Shown piece by piece: positions 1 through 11,550 of a DNA stretch of 64,000 bases. Position 1 is the stretch's first letter, and every line of letters starts with the position of its first letter. The DNA is from Accumulibacter sp. Its GTDB lineage: Bacteria; Pseudomonadota; Gammaproteobacteria; Burkholderiales; Rhodocyclaceae. Made by a program: the position numbers and the translations under genes. The notes under the pieces are model-generated. The model had not been told where the DNA came from. It saw only the letters and a program-made list of their open reading frames with translations, and did no database searches. The stretch lies in NCBI RefSeq assembly GCF_023806625.1, contig NZ_JAMTDX010000043.1:1-64000 (forward strand). The letters run 5' to 3'.

Positions 1-48
1 GGACCTCGGCCAGAGCGCGTGATCAGGTTTGCTGAACATTGTGGCTAA

Positions 49-2689
<2,641 letters not shown>

Positions 2690-2770
2690 CGGCGCACTAT
2701 ACTCTCTCAGTGGCGAGTCCGACAAGGCGGCCGGACGCCGGTCAGGTGAACCGCGTCAGCGACCGACACG

Positions 2771-3016
2771 TCAGGCCAGCGCGGACAGCGTTTCCCTGAC
2801 CCGCTTCAGCCCACGCGTCACGGCCTCGGCGAGCCGCACCGCCTCGGGGTCGCTCGGGATGGCCGACGCGCTCCACTCGCAGAAGGAGGCCATCATCGTC
2901 GCTCGTTCGACCGACAGCTTCGCATCACTCAGTCCGATCTCGATGATCGGGATCAGCGCGGCGGCTGCGCGAAGGCGATTGAGTTCGGGGGTCGCGGGAG
3001 AAATCGGGCTGGACAT
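2771..3016 (-). CDS. Small hypothetical protein (81 aa)
   Basis: This small acidic, helix-rich protein begins MSSPISPATPELNRLRAAAALIP and contains no recognisable motif, signal peptide or membrane segment. It is supported by GC-rich third positions, an ATG start and the absence of a better frame. It lies upstream of the DUF1345 gene on the same strand with an 80-base gap and could be co-transcribed with it. No function can be assigned. Confidence 0.5.
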   Translation of the reverse strand: MSSPISPATPELNRLRAAAALIPIIEIGLSDAKLSVERATMMASFCEWSASAIPSDPEAVRLAEAVTRGLKRVRETLSALA

Positions 3017-3165
3017 GGCGCGATTCTAAAGGCACCCCGACGATCGACCGAGGAACTTTCGCACAAGCTGCGGCCTGGTCAGCGTGGCGGGCCTTGGCGG
3101 CCGCGTGAGGGCTGCTGCCCGCGCGGAGGCGTTCGCGGCGCGGCCGGAGGACCAGGTGCTTCGGG

Positions 3166-3171
3166 TATAAT
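3166..3171 (+). promoter_or_regulatory. Probable -10 element upstream of fmdB-type gene
   Basis: A consensus TATAAT sits 33 bases before the ATG at 3204. No good -35 hexamer is visible at the usual distance. It probably drives the fmdB-DUF502-aspS-RNase-barstar-nudB run. Confidence 0.55.
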
Positions 3172-3203
3172 CGCAGCCGTTCCATGCCTGCGAAGGGTTG
3201 CCC

Positions 3204-3521
3204 ATGCCGATCTACGCCTATCGCTGCACGTCCTGCGGTTTCGAGAAGGATCATCTGCAGAAGATCGACGACCCACCGTTGGAGGTCTGTCCGGAATGCG
3301 CTCAGCCGTCGTACCGCAAGCAGGTGACGGCGGCAGGCTTCCAGCTCAAGGGCACCGGCTGGTACGCCACCGATTTCCGTGATGGTGGACGGAAGGCGAA
3401 GGTTGCCGACGACAAACCGACGGCAGCCGATAACCCCCCGGCAGCCGACAAGCCGGCGACTTCCCCGCCGGCCGCCAAGAGCGAAGCTCCCGGCGGAGCG
3501 AACGCGTGCGCCGACAGCTGA
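3204..3521 (+). CDS. FmdB-family zinc-ribbon protein
   Basis: This is a 105-residue protein with the FmdB/CxxC zinc-ribbon regulatory domain at its N terminus. It begins MPIYAYRCTSCGF, and Cys8/Cys11 plus Cys29/Cys32 form the two CxxC knuckles that would bind zinc. After about residue 60 the sequence becomes a low-complexity Asp/Ala/Pro/Lys tail, usual for this family. The ATG at 3204 is chosen over a TTG six bases earlier because it gives the canonical MPIYAY start and follows GAAGGG. The end overlaps the DUF502 gene by 16 bases. Its precise role is unknown; the family commonly precedes a DUF502 gene and aspS in betaproteobacteria. Confidence 0.9.
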   Translation: MPIYAYRCTSCGFEKDHLQKIDDPPLEVCPECAQPSYRKQVTAAGFQLKGTGWYATDFRDGGRKAKVADDKPTAADNPPAADKPATSPPAAKSEAPGGANACADS

Positions 3522-4156
3522 TCAAGCGCTACTTCATCACCGGCCTGCTGATCTGGGTTCCCCTGGCGATCACCGTCTGGGTGCTGACGCTGATCGTCGG
3601 CACGATGGACCAGTCGCTGCGCCTGATTCCGGAAGCCGTGCATCCGCGCCACGTTCTTGGCTTCGACATCCCGGGTTCGGGAGCGATCCTGACGCTGCTG
3701 ATCGTTTTCCTGACCGGGCTGCTGGCGGCGAATTTCATCGGCCAGCGCCTGGTCGTCTGGTGGGAACGGCTGCTGGCGCGAATCCCGGTGGTCAATTCGA
3801 TCTACAACAGTGTCAAGCAGGTCTCGGACACGCTCTTCTCGTCGTCGGGACACGCGTTCCGCAAGGCACTGCTCATCGAGTACCCGCGCCGCGGTTCGTG
3901 GACGCTCGCCTTCCTGACCGGCCGACCGGGCGGCGACGTACTCCGTCACCTGCACGGCGATTACGTCAGCGTCTATGTGCCGACGACGCCCAACCCGACC
4001 TCGGGCTTCTTCCTGATGATGCCGCGCAACGAGGTCATCGAACTGGACATGAGCGTCGATACGGCCCTCAAGTACGTGATCTCCATGGGCGTCGTCGCTC
4101 CACCACCTCCGCGGCCGGCCACGGCCGATGCGGCCGGGAATCTGCCGGGCAACTGA
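3506..4156 (+). CDS. DUF502 family membrane protein
   Basis: This 216-residue inner-membrane protein starts at a GTG inside the fmdB-type gene. Two N-terminal hydrophobic segments (about residues 10-33 and 60-82) are followed by the DUF502 core, with RIPVVNSIYNSVKQV, VPTTPNPTSGFFLMMPR and a final hydrophobic VISMGVV strand. The C-terminal 20 residues are a Pro/Ala tail. The molecular function is not established. Its place between the zinc-ribbon gene and aspS is conserved in related bacteria (from memory). Confidence 0.9.
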   Translation: MRRQLIKRYFITGLLIWVPLAITVWVLTLIVGTMDQSLRLIPEAVHPRHVLGFDIPGSGAILTLLIVFLTGLLAANFIGQRLVVWWERLLARIPVVNSIYNSVKQVSDTLFSSSGHAFRKALLIEYPRRGSWTLAFLTGRPGGDVLRHLHGDYVSVYVPTTPNPTSGFFLMMPRNEVIELDMSVDTALKYVISMGVVAPPPPRPATADAAGNLPGN

Positions 4157-4180
4157 GCTCAGGGTCATTCGGGAAAGAAC

Positions 4181-5983
4181 ATGCGCACTCACTATTGCGG
4201 ACAACTCGACTCGCGGCTGATCGGCCGGCAGGTCGTCCTCTGCGGCTGGGCCCACCGCCGCCGCGACCACGGCGGAGTGATCTTCGTCGACCTGCGCGAC
4301 CGCGAAGGGCTGGCCCAGATCGTCTGCGATCCGGATCGCCCGGAGATGTTCAGGACCGCCGAGTCGGTGCGCAACGAGTTCTGCCTCCGGGTCAGCGGCA
4401 AGGTGCGCGCACGGCCCGAGGGAACCGTCAACCCGCATCTCGCCAGCGGCGAGGTCGAGGTGCTGTGTCAGGAGATCGAGGTTCTCAATCCGTCACTCAC
4501 CCCACCGTTCCAGCTCGACGACGACAATCTCTCGGAGAACATCCGTCTGACCCACCGGGTGATCGACCTGCGCCGCCCGCAGATGCAGAAGAACCTGCTG
4601 CTGCGTTACCGCGCGACCCGCGCTTTCCGCCGCTTCCTCGACGAGGCGGGGTTCATCGACATCGAAACACCGATGCTCACCAAGAGCACCCCCGAAGGTG
4701 CGCGCGACTATCTGGTTCCCTCGCGCATCCACCCGGGGCAGTTCTTTGCGCTGCCGCAGTCACCCCAGCTGTTCAAGCAGCTGCTGATGGTTTCCGGGTT
4801 CGACCGTTACTACCAGATCACCCGCTGCTTCCGCGACGAGGACTCGCGCGCGGATCGTCAGCCGGAGTTCACCCAGGTGGATATCGAAACCTCGTTCATG
4901 GACGAGGGCGAGATCATCGGGCAGATGGAGGAACTGATCCGGGCGGTGTTCCGTGAAGCGATTGCCGTCGAACTGCCCAACCCGTTCCCGCGGCTGAGTT
5001 ACCGCGAGGCGATGGAGCGCTACGGGTCAGACAAGCCCGACCTGCGCGTGACGCTCGAACTCGCCGAGGTCACCGACGTGCTCCGCGACGTTTCGTTCAA
5101 GGTCTTCTCGACGGTAGCCAACAGCGAAGGGGGCCGGGTCGCCGCGCTGCGCATTCCCGGCGGCGCGCGCCTGACGCGCAGCGAGATCGACGCCTACACT
5201 CAGTTCGTCGGCATTTACGGTGCCAGGGGCCTCGCCTACATCAAGGTCAACGATGTCAGCCAGCTCAACGAGAGCGGCCTGCAGTCGCCGATCGTCAAGA
5301 ACCTCCATGGCGCGGCGTTGCGTGCGATCGTCGAGCGGACCGGCGCAACTTCGGGCGACCTGATTTTCTTCGGCGCCGACCGGCGCAAGGTGGTCGACGA
5401 CTCGCTCGGCGCGCTGCGCGTCCGTATCGGGCACGAGAAGGGCTTCGTCAACGGGAACGACTGGGAGCCGGTATGGGTGGTCGATTTTCCGATGTTCGAG
5501 TACGACGAACAGGAGAAGCGCTGGACCGCCTGCCATCACCCATTCACCAGCCCCCGGGACGAGCATCTCGAGCTGCTCGAGAGCGACCCGGCCAGCTGCC
5601 TGGCCAAGGCCTACGACCTGGCGCTGAACGGCTCCGAGCTCGGCGGCGGGTCGGTGAGGATTCACCGGGCGGCCGTCCAGGAGCGGGTGTTCAGGGCCCT
5701 GGGGATCAGCGAGCACGAAGCGCAGGCGAAGTTCGGCTTCCTGCTCGAAGCGCTGAAGTACGGTGCGCCGCCGCACGGCGGTCTGGCCTTCGGGCTCGAC
5801 CGGATCGTCGCGATGATGGCCAGCGCCGAGTCGATCCGCGACGTCATCGCATTTCCGAAGACGCAGCGCGCGCAATGCCTGCTCACCGATGCGCCGAGCG
5901 AGGTCAGCGAAAGGCAGCTCCGCGAACTGCACATCCGCCTGCGCCACAGGGTCGACACGCAGATCGAGCTGGGCAGGACCTGA
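4181..5983 (+). CDS. aspS: Aspartyl-tRNA synthetase
   Basis: This cytoplasmic class II synthetase of 600 residues, the usual bacterial length, charges tRNA-Asp. The N-terminal OB-fold anticodon-binding domain (about 1-110) contains [19 protein letters not shown]. The class II core follows, with motif 2 [16 protein letters not shown] and motif 3 [13 protein letters not shown] near the C terminus, and the bacterial GAD insertion lies at about 290-420. Whether it is discriminating or also forms Asp-tRNA-Asn cannot be decided here. The ATG start lies 24 bases after the DUF502 gene. Confidence 0.97.
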   Translation: MRTHYCGQLDSRLIGRQVVLCGWAHRRRDHGGVIFVDLRDREGLAQIVCDPDRPEMFRTAESVRNEFCLRVSGKVRARPEGTVNPHLASGEVEVLCQEIEVLNPSLTPPFQLDDDNLSENIRLTHRVIDLRRPQMQKNLLLRYRATRAFRRFLDEAGFIDIETPMLTKSTPEGARDYLVPSRIHPGQFFALPQSPQLFKQLLMVSGFDRYYQITRCFRDEDSRADRQPEFTQVDIETSFMDEGEIIGQMEELIRAVFREAIAVELPNPFPRLSYREAMERYGSDKPDLRVTLELAEVTDVLRDVSFKVFSTVANSEGGRVAALRIPGGARLTRSEIDAYTQFVGIYGARGLAYIKVNDVSQLNESGLQSPIVKNLHGAALRAIVERTGATSGDLIFFGADRRKVVDDSLGALRVRIGHEKGFVNGNDWEPVWVVDFPMFEYDEQEKRWTACHHPFTSPRDEHLELLESDPASCLAKAYDLALNGSELGGGSVRIHRAAVQERVFRALGISEHEAQAKFGFLLEALKYGAPPHGGLAFGLDRIVAMMASAESIRDVIAFPKTQRAQCLLTDAPSEVSERQLRELHIRLRHRVDTQIELGRT

Positions 5984-6044
5984 ACGTGTGCCATGCCGTC
6001 GTGCTCCGCCACGGGGGCGGCGCGGTAGACGCCGCCGCGCAGCG

Positions 6045-6479
6045 ATGAGCTGGCAGCGCCTGAACGCGGCGATCGACCGGGTCCGGGCACTCGTCCGGCT
6101 GCTCCTGCTGGCGACGCTGGTCGGCGTGCCCGGGCTGGTTGCGCCCGCTCAGGCACGCGAGTCGCCATCGCTGCCGACCGTTGCCCTGGCCGATCTCCCC
6201 CCCGAAGCCTTGCGCACGCTCAAGCTGATCCGGCAGGGGGGCCCGTTTCCTTACCCGAGGAAGGACGGCAGCGTTTTCGGCAATTTCGAGCGGCATCTGC
6301 CCATCCGCCCGCGGGGCTACTACCGCGAGTACACGGTCGAAACTCCGGGCAGTCCCGACCGCGGAGCGCGGCGAATCGTCGCCGGCGAAGGCCGAACCGG
6401 CGATGTCGCGACCTCGGGAGAGTATTACTACAGCGCCAACCATTACCGCAGCTTCCTCCGGATACGCGAATCGCCATGA
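6045..6479 (+). CDS. Secreted guanyl-specific ribonuclease (barnase/N1-T1 superfamily)
   Basis: This is a 144-residue extracellular or periplasmic RNase precursor. A signal peptide runs to about Ala37 (APAQA|RES). The catalytic domain follows the microbial RNase pattern: general base Glu95 in YYREYTVETPG, Arg109/Arg110 in RGARRIV, and general acid His133 in SANHYRSFLRIR. A bulge-rich PFPYPRKDGSVFGN segment precedes the base, as in barnase. The ATG at 6045 is chosen because the longer frame runs back into aspS. Its stop overlaps the inhibitor start (ATGA), so secreted nuclease and inhibitor are translationally coupled. It may scavenge RNA or act against competitors; the sequence does not say which. 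Confidence 0.88.
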   Translation: MSWQRLNAAIDRVRALVRLLLLATLVGVPGLVAPAQARESPSLPTVALADLPPEALRTLKLIRQGGPFPYPRKDGSVFGNFERHLPIRPRGYYREYTVETPGSPDRGARRIVAGEGRTGDVATSGEYYYSANHYRSFLRIRESP

Positions 6480-6919
6480 AGCGCGAACGACTGGCAGCCC
6501 TGCTCAAGGATTGCCGACGGGCGGGGATCTACTCGCTGGCCGGATCGAGCCGTCCGGCCATCCGGGCAGCCGCTGAAGGCGCCGGCCTGAGCTGCTGCGA
6601 GGTCAGCTTCGATGATGCCACCGGGGTCGAACCGGTGCTCGCCGCAATCGGCCGGGACCTCCGCTTTCCGGCATGGTACGGCGCCAACCTGGATGCTCTC
6701 AAGGATTGTCTGACCGACCTCTCATGGCATCCGGCCACCGGCTACGTGCTGCTCGTCGTGCACGCGGAAAGGCTGTGCGCCGGCAACCCGGCCGGGTGGG
6801 CGATGGTCAATGAGGTCTTCGCCGAAGCCATCGCCGAGTGGCGCGAGCGTGACGTTCCGATGTGGGTGCTGCATAGCGCCGACATCGACCCGCTGCTCGC
6901 CCGCTTTCCAGGCGCATGA
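6476..6919 (+). CDS. Barstar-family ribonuclease inhibitor
   Basis: This 147-residue cytoplasmic protein has a barstar core at about residues 35-125. The helix-loop signature FPAWYGANLDALKDCLTDL is the segment that plugs the RNase active site in barstar, with the family aromatic and acidic residues present. The N-terminal 35 residues are an extra extension relative to the 90-residue Bacillus protein. It has no signal peptide, consistent with protecting the cytoplasm from the RNase encoded just upstream. It overlaps both neighbours by four bases (ATGA at each junction), so RNase, inhibitor and nudB form one coupled unit. Confidence 0.9.
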   Translation: MKRERLAALLKDCRRAGIYSLAGSSRPAIRAAAEGAGLSCCEVSFDDATGVEPVLAAIGRDLRFPAWYGANLDALKDCLTDLSWHPATGYVLLVVHAERLCAGNPAGWAMVNEVFAEAIAEWRERDVPMWVLHSADIDPLLARFPGA

Positions 6920-7365
6920 GCCGGTACAAGCGACCGGTCTCGGTGCTCGTGCTGATCCATACGCCTGACCACCAGGTGCTGCTGCTCGAGCGTGCGGCTC
7001 ACCCCGGCTACTGGCAATCGGTCACCGGCAGCGTCGAGGAGGGCGAGTCGCTCGTCGATGCGGCGCTGCGCGAGGTCGCCGAGGAGACCGGAATCGAAGC
7101 CAGCCGGGAGACGCTGCGCGACTGGCGAATCGTCAACCGTTACGAAATCTTCGCCGAGTGGCGGGACCGGTATCCGCCGGGAGTGCGCCACAACACTGAG
7201 CACGTCTTCGCGCTCAAGGTGCCGGCGGCCCGGCCGGTGACCGTCGCCCCTGGCGAACATCTCGGCTACTGCTGGCTACCGTGGCGCGAAGCTGCCGAGC
7301 GCTGCTTCTCGTGGAGCAACCGCGACGCAATTCTGCTGCTTCCCAAGCGCACGCCACGTCCCTGA
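6916..7365 (+). CDS. nudB: Dihydroneopterin triphosphate diphosphatase (Nudix)
   Basis: This 149-residue cytoplasmic Nudix hydrolase begins SRYKRPVSVLVLIHT, a start typical of NudB. The complete Nudix box (GX5EX7REUXEEXGU) runs from Gly38 to Ile60, with REVAEETGI supplying the Mg-binding glutamates. NudB removes pyrophosphate from dihydroneopterin triphosphate in folate synthesis, and it lies next to aspS in Escherichia coli as well. The RNase/barstar pair separates them here. The start overlaps the inhibitor stop (ATGA). Confidence 0.9.
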   Translation: MSRYKRPVSVLVLIHTPDHQVLLLERAAHPGYWQSVTGSVEEGESLVDAALREVAEETGIEASRETLRDWRIVNRYEIFAEWRDRYPPGVRHNTEHVFALKVPAARPVTVAPGEHLGYCWLPWREAAERCFSWSNRDAILLLPKRTPRP

Positions 7366-7427
7366 TCGCGCGCTTGCCGATGCTGAGGGTTCAAGGCGGC
7401 CTCGCGCGCGGGCAGCCTGCGGTGATT

Positions 7428-7436
7428 TGCTAGAAT
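7428..7436 (+). promoter_or_regulatory. Extended -10 promoter of metG
   Basis: TGCTAGAAT is an extended -10 (TGn plus TAGAAT) 27 bases before the metG ATG. No -35 hexamer is apparent, which extended -10 promoters tolerate. Confidence 0.6.
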
Positions 7437-7463
7437 GCGCTTTTCCCGCGTTGCGCGATATCG

Positions 7464-9569
7464 ATGAAACGCAAGATCCTGGTCACTTCGGCACTGCCCT
7501 ATGCCAACGGTGCGATTCACCTGGGCCACCTGGTCGAGTACATCCAGACCGACATCTGGGTACGCTTCCAGAAAATGTGCGGCCACGAGTGCTGGTACGT
7601 CTGCGCCGACGACACCCACGGCACACCGATCATGCTGCGCGCCGAGAAGGAGGGCATCTCGCCCGAGGTCCTGATCGACCGCGTCCACGGCGAGCACACG
7701 CGCGACTTCGCGGGTTTCCACGTCGGCTTCGACAACTACTACACGACGCATTCGGAGGAAACCCGCGCCTGTGCCAACGACATCTTCGCCCGCCTCGCGG
7801 CCGCCGGACTGATCGAAACGAGGACCATCGAGCAGTATTACGACCCGCTCAAGCAGATGTTCCTTCCCGACCGCTTCATCAAGGGCGAGTGCCCGAAGTG
7901 CGGCGCGCACGACCAGTACGGCGACAACTGCGAGAGCTGTGGCTCGGCGTACACGGCCAGCGAGCTGCGCAACCCCTATTCGGCGGTCTCCGGGGCCAGA
8001 CCGGAGCTTCGCCAGTCCGAGCACTACTTTTTCCGTCTTTCCGATCACCGGTGCCAGTCGTTCCTGCGTCGCTGGACACAGAGCGAAGACCGCCTGCAAC
8101 CCGAAGCGGCCAACAAGCTCCAGGAATGGCTCGGCGAAGAGGGTGAGGACCGCCTCACCGACTGGGACATCTCGCGCGATGCGCCGTATTTCGGTTTCGA
8201 GATCCCCGGAGCACCGGGCAAGTATTTCTACGTCTGGCTCGACGCGCCGATCGGCTACATGGGATCCTTTCGCAACCTCTGCTCGCGTACCGGCCTCGAC
8301 TTCGACGAGTACTGGAAGGACGGCTCGTCGACCGAGCTGTACCACTTCATCGGCAAGGACATCCTCTACTTCCACGCCCTGTTCTGGCCAGCCGAACTCG
8401 AGCACGCCGGCTATCGGACGCCGACCCGGGTCTTCGCGCACGGCTTCCTGACCGTAGACGGCGCGAAGATGTCCAAATCGCGAGGCACCTTCATCACCGC
8501 CGAAAGCTATCTCGCCCAGGGCCTCGACCCGGAATGGCTGCGCTACTACTACGCGGCCAAACTTTCCGCGACGATGGAGGACATCGACCTCAACCTCGAC
8601 GACTTCATCGCCCGGGTCAATTCGGACCTCGTCGGCAAGTTCGTGAACATCGCCAGCCGCTCGGCCGGGTTCATCGTCAGACACTTTGCCGGCCGGCTGT
8701 GCACCTGCGACGAGTCGCTGCACGCGGTCGACGCGATCCGCGATCGCCGGGCGGTGATCGCCGGGCACTACGAAGGCCGCGAGTTCGGCAAGGCGATCCG
8801 CGAGATCATGGCCCTCGCCGACCTCGCCAACCAGTACGTGGACCGCGTCAAGCCCTGGGAGCTGGCGCGCCAGCCGGGCAGCGAGAGGGAACTCCACACC
8901 GCCTGCAGCAACGCGGTCAACCTCTTCAGGCTGCTCGCCGTCCTGCTCAAGCCGGTATTGCCCGCGCTCGCCGTGAAGGCAGAGGACTTCCTCAACGTCG
9001 CGCCGTTCACCTGGGACGACGGAGCGACCGTACTCGCCGCCGGCCATGCAATCCGTTCATACCGGCACATGCTCACGCGCGTCGATCGGCGACAGGTCGA
9101 CGCCCTCGTCGAAGCCAATCGCCAATCGCTCGCTGCCGCGCCGCCGCCGGCGCCGCAGCGACACGCCGAACATCAGGAAAAGGCGGCGGCCCGATCTGCG
9201 GTCGAGGCCGAAGGGCCGCCCGTGGGCGGCGCACACGTCGCGCTCGACGAGTTCATGCGCGTCGATCTGCGCGTCGCGCGGATCGCCGAGGCGAGCCACG
9301 TCGAAGGAGCCGACAAGCTCGTCCGGCTGCTGCTCGACGTCGGACCCCTCGGCCGGCGACAGGTCTTCGCCGGAATCAAGGCCGCGTACGACCCGGCAGC
9401 GCTCGTCGGGCGTCTCACTGTGGTCATCGTCAATCTCGCACCGCGCAAGATGAGGTTCGGTCTTTCCGAAGGGATGATCCTTGCGGCTTCGGATCCCGAA
9501 GGACGGCAGCCGGGCATCTTCCTGCTCTCGGCAGATGCCGGCGCTCAACCCGGAATGCGCGTCAAGTAG
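7464..9569 (+). CDS. metG: Methionyl-tRNA synthetase
   Basis: This class I synthetase of 701 residues charges tRNA-Met and tRNA-fMet in the cytoplasm. The HIGH motif is HLGH at 19-22. A zinc knuckle [17 protein letters not shown] lies at about 143-159, and the KMSKS loop is at 335-339. The alpha-helical anticodon-binding domain follows. A low-complexity Ala/Pro/Gln linker leads to the C-terminal EMAP/Trbp111-type tRNA-binding domain (from about residue 590: [20 protein letters not shown]). This is the standard full-length proteobacterial form. Confidence 0.97.
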   Translation: MKRKILVTSALPYANGAIHLGHLVEYIQTDIWVRFQKMCGHECWYVCADDTHGTPIMLRAEKEGISPEVLIDRVHGEHTRDFAGFHVGFDNYYTTHSEETRACANDIFARLAAAGLIETRTIEQYYDPLKQMFLPDRFIKGECPKCGAHDQYGDNCESCGSAYTASELRNPYSAVSGARPELRQSEHYFFRLSDHRCQSFLRRWTQSEDRLQPEAANKLQEWLGEEGEDRLTDWDISRDAPYFGFEIPGAPGKYFYVWLDAPIGYMGSFRNLCSRTGLDFDEYWKDGSSTELYHFIGKDILYFHALFWPAELEHAGYRTPTRVFAHGFLTVDGAKMSKSRGTFITAESYLAQGLDPEWLRYYYAAKLSATMEDIDLNLDDFIARVNSDLVGKFVNIASRSAGFIVRHFAGRLCTCDESLHAVDAIRDRRAVIAGHYEGREFGKAIREIMALADLANQYVDRVKPWELARQPGSERELHTACSNAVNLFRLLAVLLKPVLPALAVKAEDFLNVAPFTWDDGATVLAAGHAIRSYRHMLTRVDRRQVDALVEANRQSLAAAPPPAPQRHAEHQEKAAARSAVEAEGPPVGGAHVALDEFMRVDLRVARIAEASHVEGADKLVRLLLDVGPLGRRQVFAGIKAAYDPAALVGRLTVVIVNLAPRKMRFGLSEGMILAASDPEGRQPGIFLLSADAGAQPGMRVK

Positions 9570-9576
9570 GCAGGCA

Positions 9577-9834
9577 ATGGACCTCCGCAAGCGCCCGCGA
9601 GTCACGCCGAAGGTGATGCTCTATGCGCTCGTCGACGCACTGGGCATGCTCGTCCTGGCCAGCGGATTGATGTGGCTGGTCCGCGGCGAGGCGCTCTTCA
9701 TCGCCGGATTTCCGGGCAGTGGCGGAGCTGCGGTGGGAGCAGTGATCGCCGGTATCGCGCTGATCGTCTGGGCGGTCGTCAGAATCCTGGGCGAGCTGAC
9801 CCGGAATCCGGCGGCCGGAACGGACCGTCGATGA
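9577..9834 (+). CDS. Small membrane protein (85 aa)
   Basis: This short protein follows metG by seven bases and is probably in the same transcript. A basic N terminus (MDLRKRPRVTPK) is followed by two hydrophobic segments at about residues 13-33 and 44-68, joined by a Gly-rich loop. It should be an inner-membrane protein with both ends in the cytoplasm. The ATG at 9577 is chosen because upstream in-frame starts lie inside metG. No family was recognised. Confidence 0.65.
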   Translation: MDLRKRPRVTPKVMLYALVDALGMLVLASGLMWLVRGEALFIAGFPGSGGAAVGAVIAGIALIVWAVVRILGELTRNPAAGTDRR

Positions 9835-10055
9835 CCTGGCCAGGCCCGTGGTCATCGGCGCTACGCTGCGCACTGGGGCACACCCGATCAGCGATCACTC
9901 GCGCGACCATCGGCCTGGCCGCAGGATCGAGCCGACGCAAGGCCAGTGTGCTGGCCGAAGCAGCACTCGCTCCTGGGCAAGAGGACGGCTGCTCATCGCT
10001 CCGCCTGGGCAACGGCCTGAGTGTCCGCTCATCCACCTGATCGGGAGACCGCCTG

Positions 10056-10946
10056 ATGAAACGCAAGGGACTCATTCTCGCCGGCGGCTCGGGAACGCGA
10101 TTGCACCCGGCTACGCTGGCGATCAGCAAACAACTGTTGCCAGTTTTCGACAAGCCGATGATCTATTACCCGCTGAGCACGCTGATGCTCGCCGGGATCC
10201 GCGAGTTGCTGGTGATCTCGACTCCGCAGGACACGCCACGCTTCGCGCAACTGCTCGGCGACGGATCGGCTTGGGGCATCAGCCTCCACTACGCGGTCCA
10301 GCCGAGTCCCGACGGCCTCGCGCAGGCTTTCCTGATCGGGGACTCGTTCATCGGCGACGATCATTCGGCGCTGGTCCTCGGGGACAACATCTTTTACGGT
10401 CACTACTTTCCGCAGTTGCTGCGCAAGGCGACGAGCCGCGCCGAAGGCGCGACCGTCTTCGCCTACCACGTCAATGATCCCGAGCGCTACGGCGTCGCCG
10501 AGTTCGACGCCCAGGGCCGGGTCCTGTCGCTCGAGGAAAAGCCCAGGCAGCCGAAGTCCAGTTACGCGGTGACCGGCCTTTACTTCTACGACCCGCAGGT
10601 GGTCAGTCTGGCGAGGAGCCTGGTCCCCTCGGCACGCGGCGAGCTCGAGATCACCGACCTCAACCGCAGGTACCTCGAACAGGACCAACTCAAGGTCGAG
10701 GTCATGGGACGCGGCTACGCCTGGCTCGACACCGGAACGCATGAATCCCTGCTCGACGCCAGCCAGTTCATCGCCACGGTCGAGAACCGGCAGGGACTGA
10801 AGATCGCCTGTCCCGAAGAGATCGCCTTCCGCCAGCGCTGGATCGACGCCGGGCAGCTCGAAAACCTCGCCGGGCCGCTGATCAAGAACGGGTACGGACA
10901 GTACCTGCTGCGCGTCCTCAGAGAAACTCACCCCTTCGCCGGATGA
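10056..10946 (+). CDS. rfbA: Glucose-1-phosphate thymidylyltransferase
   Basis: This 296-residue RmlA/RfbA nucleotidyltransferase makes dTDP-glucose from glucose-1-phosphate and dTTP, the first step of dTDP-L-rhamnose synthesis. The N-terminal signature [20 protein letters not shown] binds the nucleotide. [10 protein letters not shown] and [17 protein letters not shown], typical of the family, are also present. It starts at ATG 10056 and is followed four bases later by rfbC. The rfbB and rfbD genes needed to complete rhamnose synthesis are not in this window. Confidence 0.95.
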   Translation: MKRKGLILAGGSGTRLHPATLAISKQLLPVFDKPMIYYPLSTLMLAGIRELLVISTPQDTPRFAQLLGDGSAWGISLHYAVQPSPDGLAQAFLIGDSFIGDDHSALVLGDNIFYGHYFPQLLRKATSRAEGATVFAYHVNDPERYGVAEFDAQGRVLSLEEKPRQPKSSYAVTGLYFYDPQVVSLARSLVPSARGELEITDLNRRYLEQDQLKVEVMGRGYAWLDTGTHESLLDASQFIATVENRQGLKIACPEEIAFRQRWIDAGQLENLAGPLIKNGYGQYLLRVLRETHPFAG

Positions 10947-10950
10947 CGAC

Positions 10951-11496
10951 ATGAAAGCGACAGCGTTGGCCATTCCCGACGTCGTTCTCCTCGAGCCGAG
11001 AGTCTTTGGCGATGACCGGGGATTCTTCTTCGAGAGTTTCAACCAGGCGCAGTTTTCCGAGGCTACCGGCCGGGCGGTCAATTTCGTCCAGGACAACCAC
11101 TCACGGTCGATTCATGGTGCGCTGCGCGGCCTGCACTATCAGATCAGCCAGCCGCAGGGCAAGCTCGTCCGCGTCGTTCTGGGCGAGGTCTTCGATGTCG
11201 CGGTCGACCTCCGCCGGCGGTCGACGACCTTTGGTCAATGGGTCGGCGTCGTCCTTTCCGCGGACAACAAGCGGCAGGCGTGGATCCCCGAAGGTTTTGC
11301 CCACGGCTTCCTCGTGCTCAGCGAGACCGCCGAGTTCCTGTACAAGACGACCGACTACTGGGCTCCGCAGCACGAGCGCTGTATCGCCTGGGATGACCCC
11401 GACCTGGCGATCGACTGGCCGCTCTCGGGAGAACCTCTGCTGTCGGCCAAGGACCGGCAGGGCGTCCCACTGGCGAGAGCCGAAACCTTTGCCTGA
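10951..11496 (+). CDS. rfbC: dTDP-4-dehydrorhamnose 3,5-epimerase
   Basis: This 181-residue RmlC cupin epimerises dTDP-4-keto-6-deoxyglucose at C3 and C5. The catalytic His62 lies in ALRGLHYQ, preceded by FVQDNHSRS. The GFAHGFLVLSETAEFLYKTTDYW block forms the cupin barrel and active site. It is the usual length and sits four bases after rfbA, almost certainly in the same transcript. Confidence 0.95.
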   Translation: MKATALAIPDVVLLEPRVFGDDRGFFFESFNQAQFSEATGRAVNFVQDNHSRSIHGALRGLHYQISQPQGKLVRVVLGEVFDVAVDLRRRSTTFGQWVGVVLSADNKRQAWIPEGFAHGFLVLSETAEFLYKTTDYWAPQHERCIAWDDPDLAIDWPLSGEPLLSAKDRQGVPLARAETFA

Positions 11497-11550
11497 TCAG
11501 CCGGGCTTCGCCGATCGCCGCGCCGGAAGGCTTCGCGCTGCACTGCGCTG

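Noticed and set aside
3379-4956. A 525-codon plus-strand open frame
   Set aside because: It is an out-of-frame reading across the DUF502 gene and aspS.
7266-9047. A 593-codon minus-strand open frame
   Set aside because: It is antisense to metG, which has its HIGH, KMSKS and zinc motifs. The composition is that of a shadow frame.
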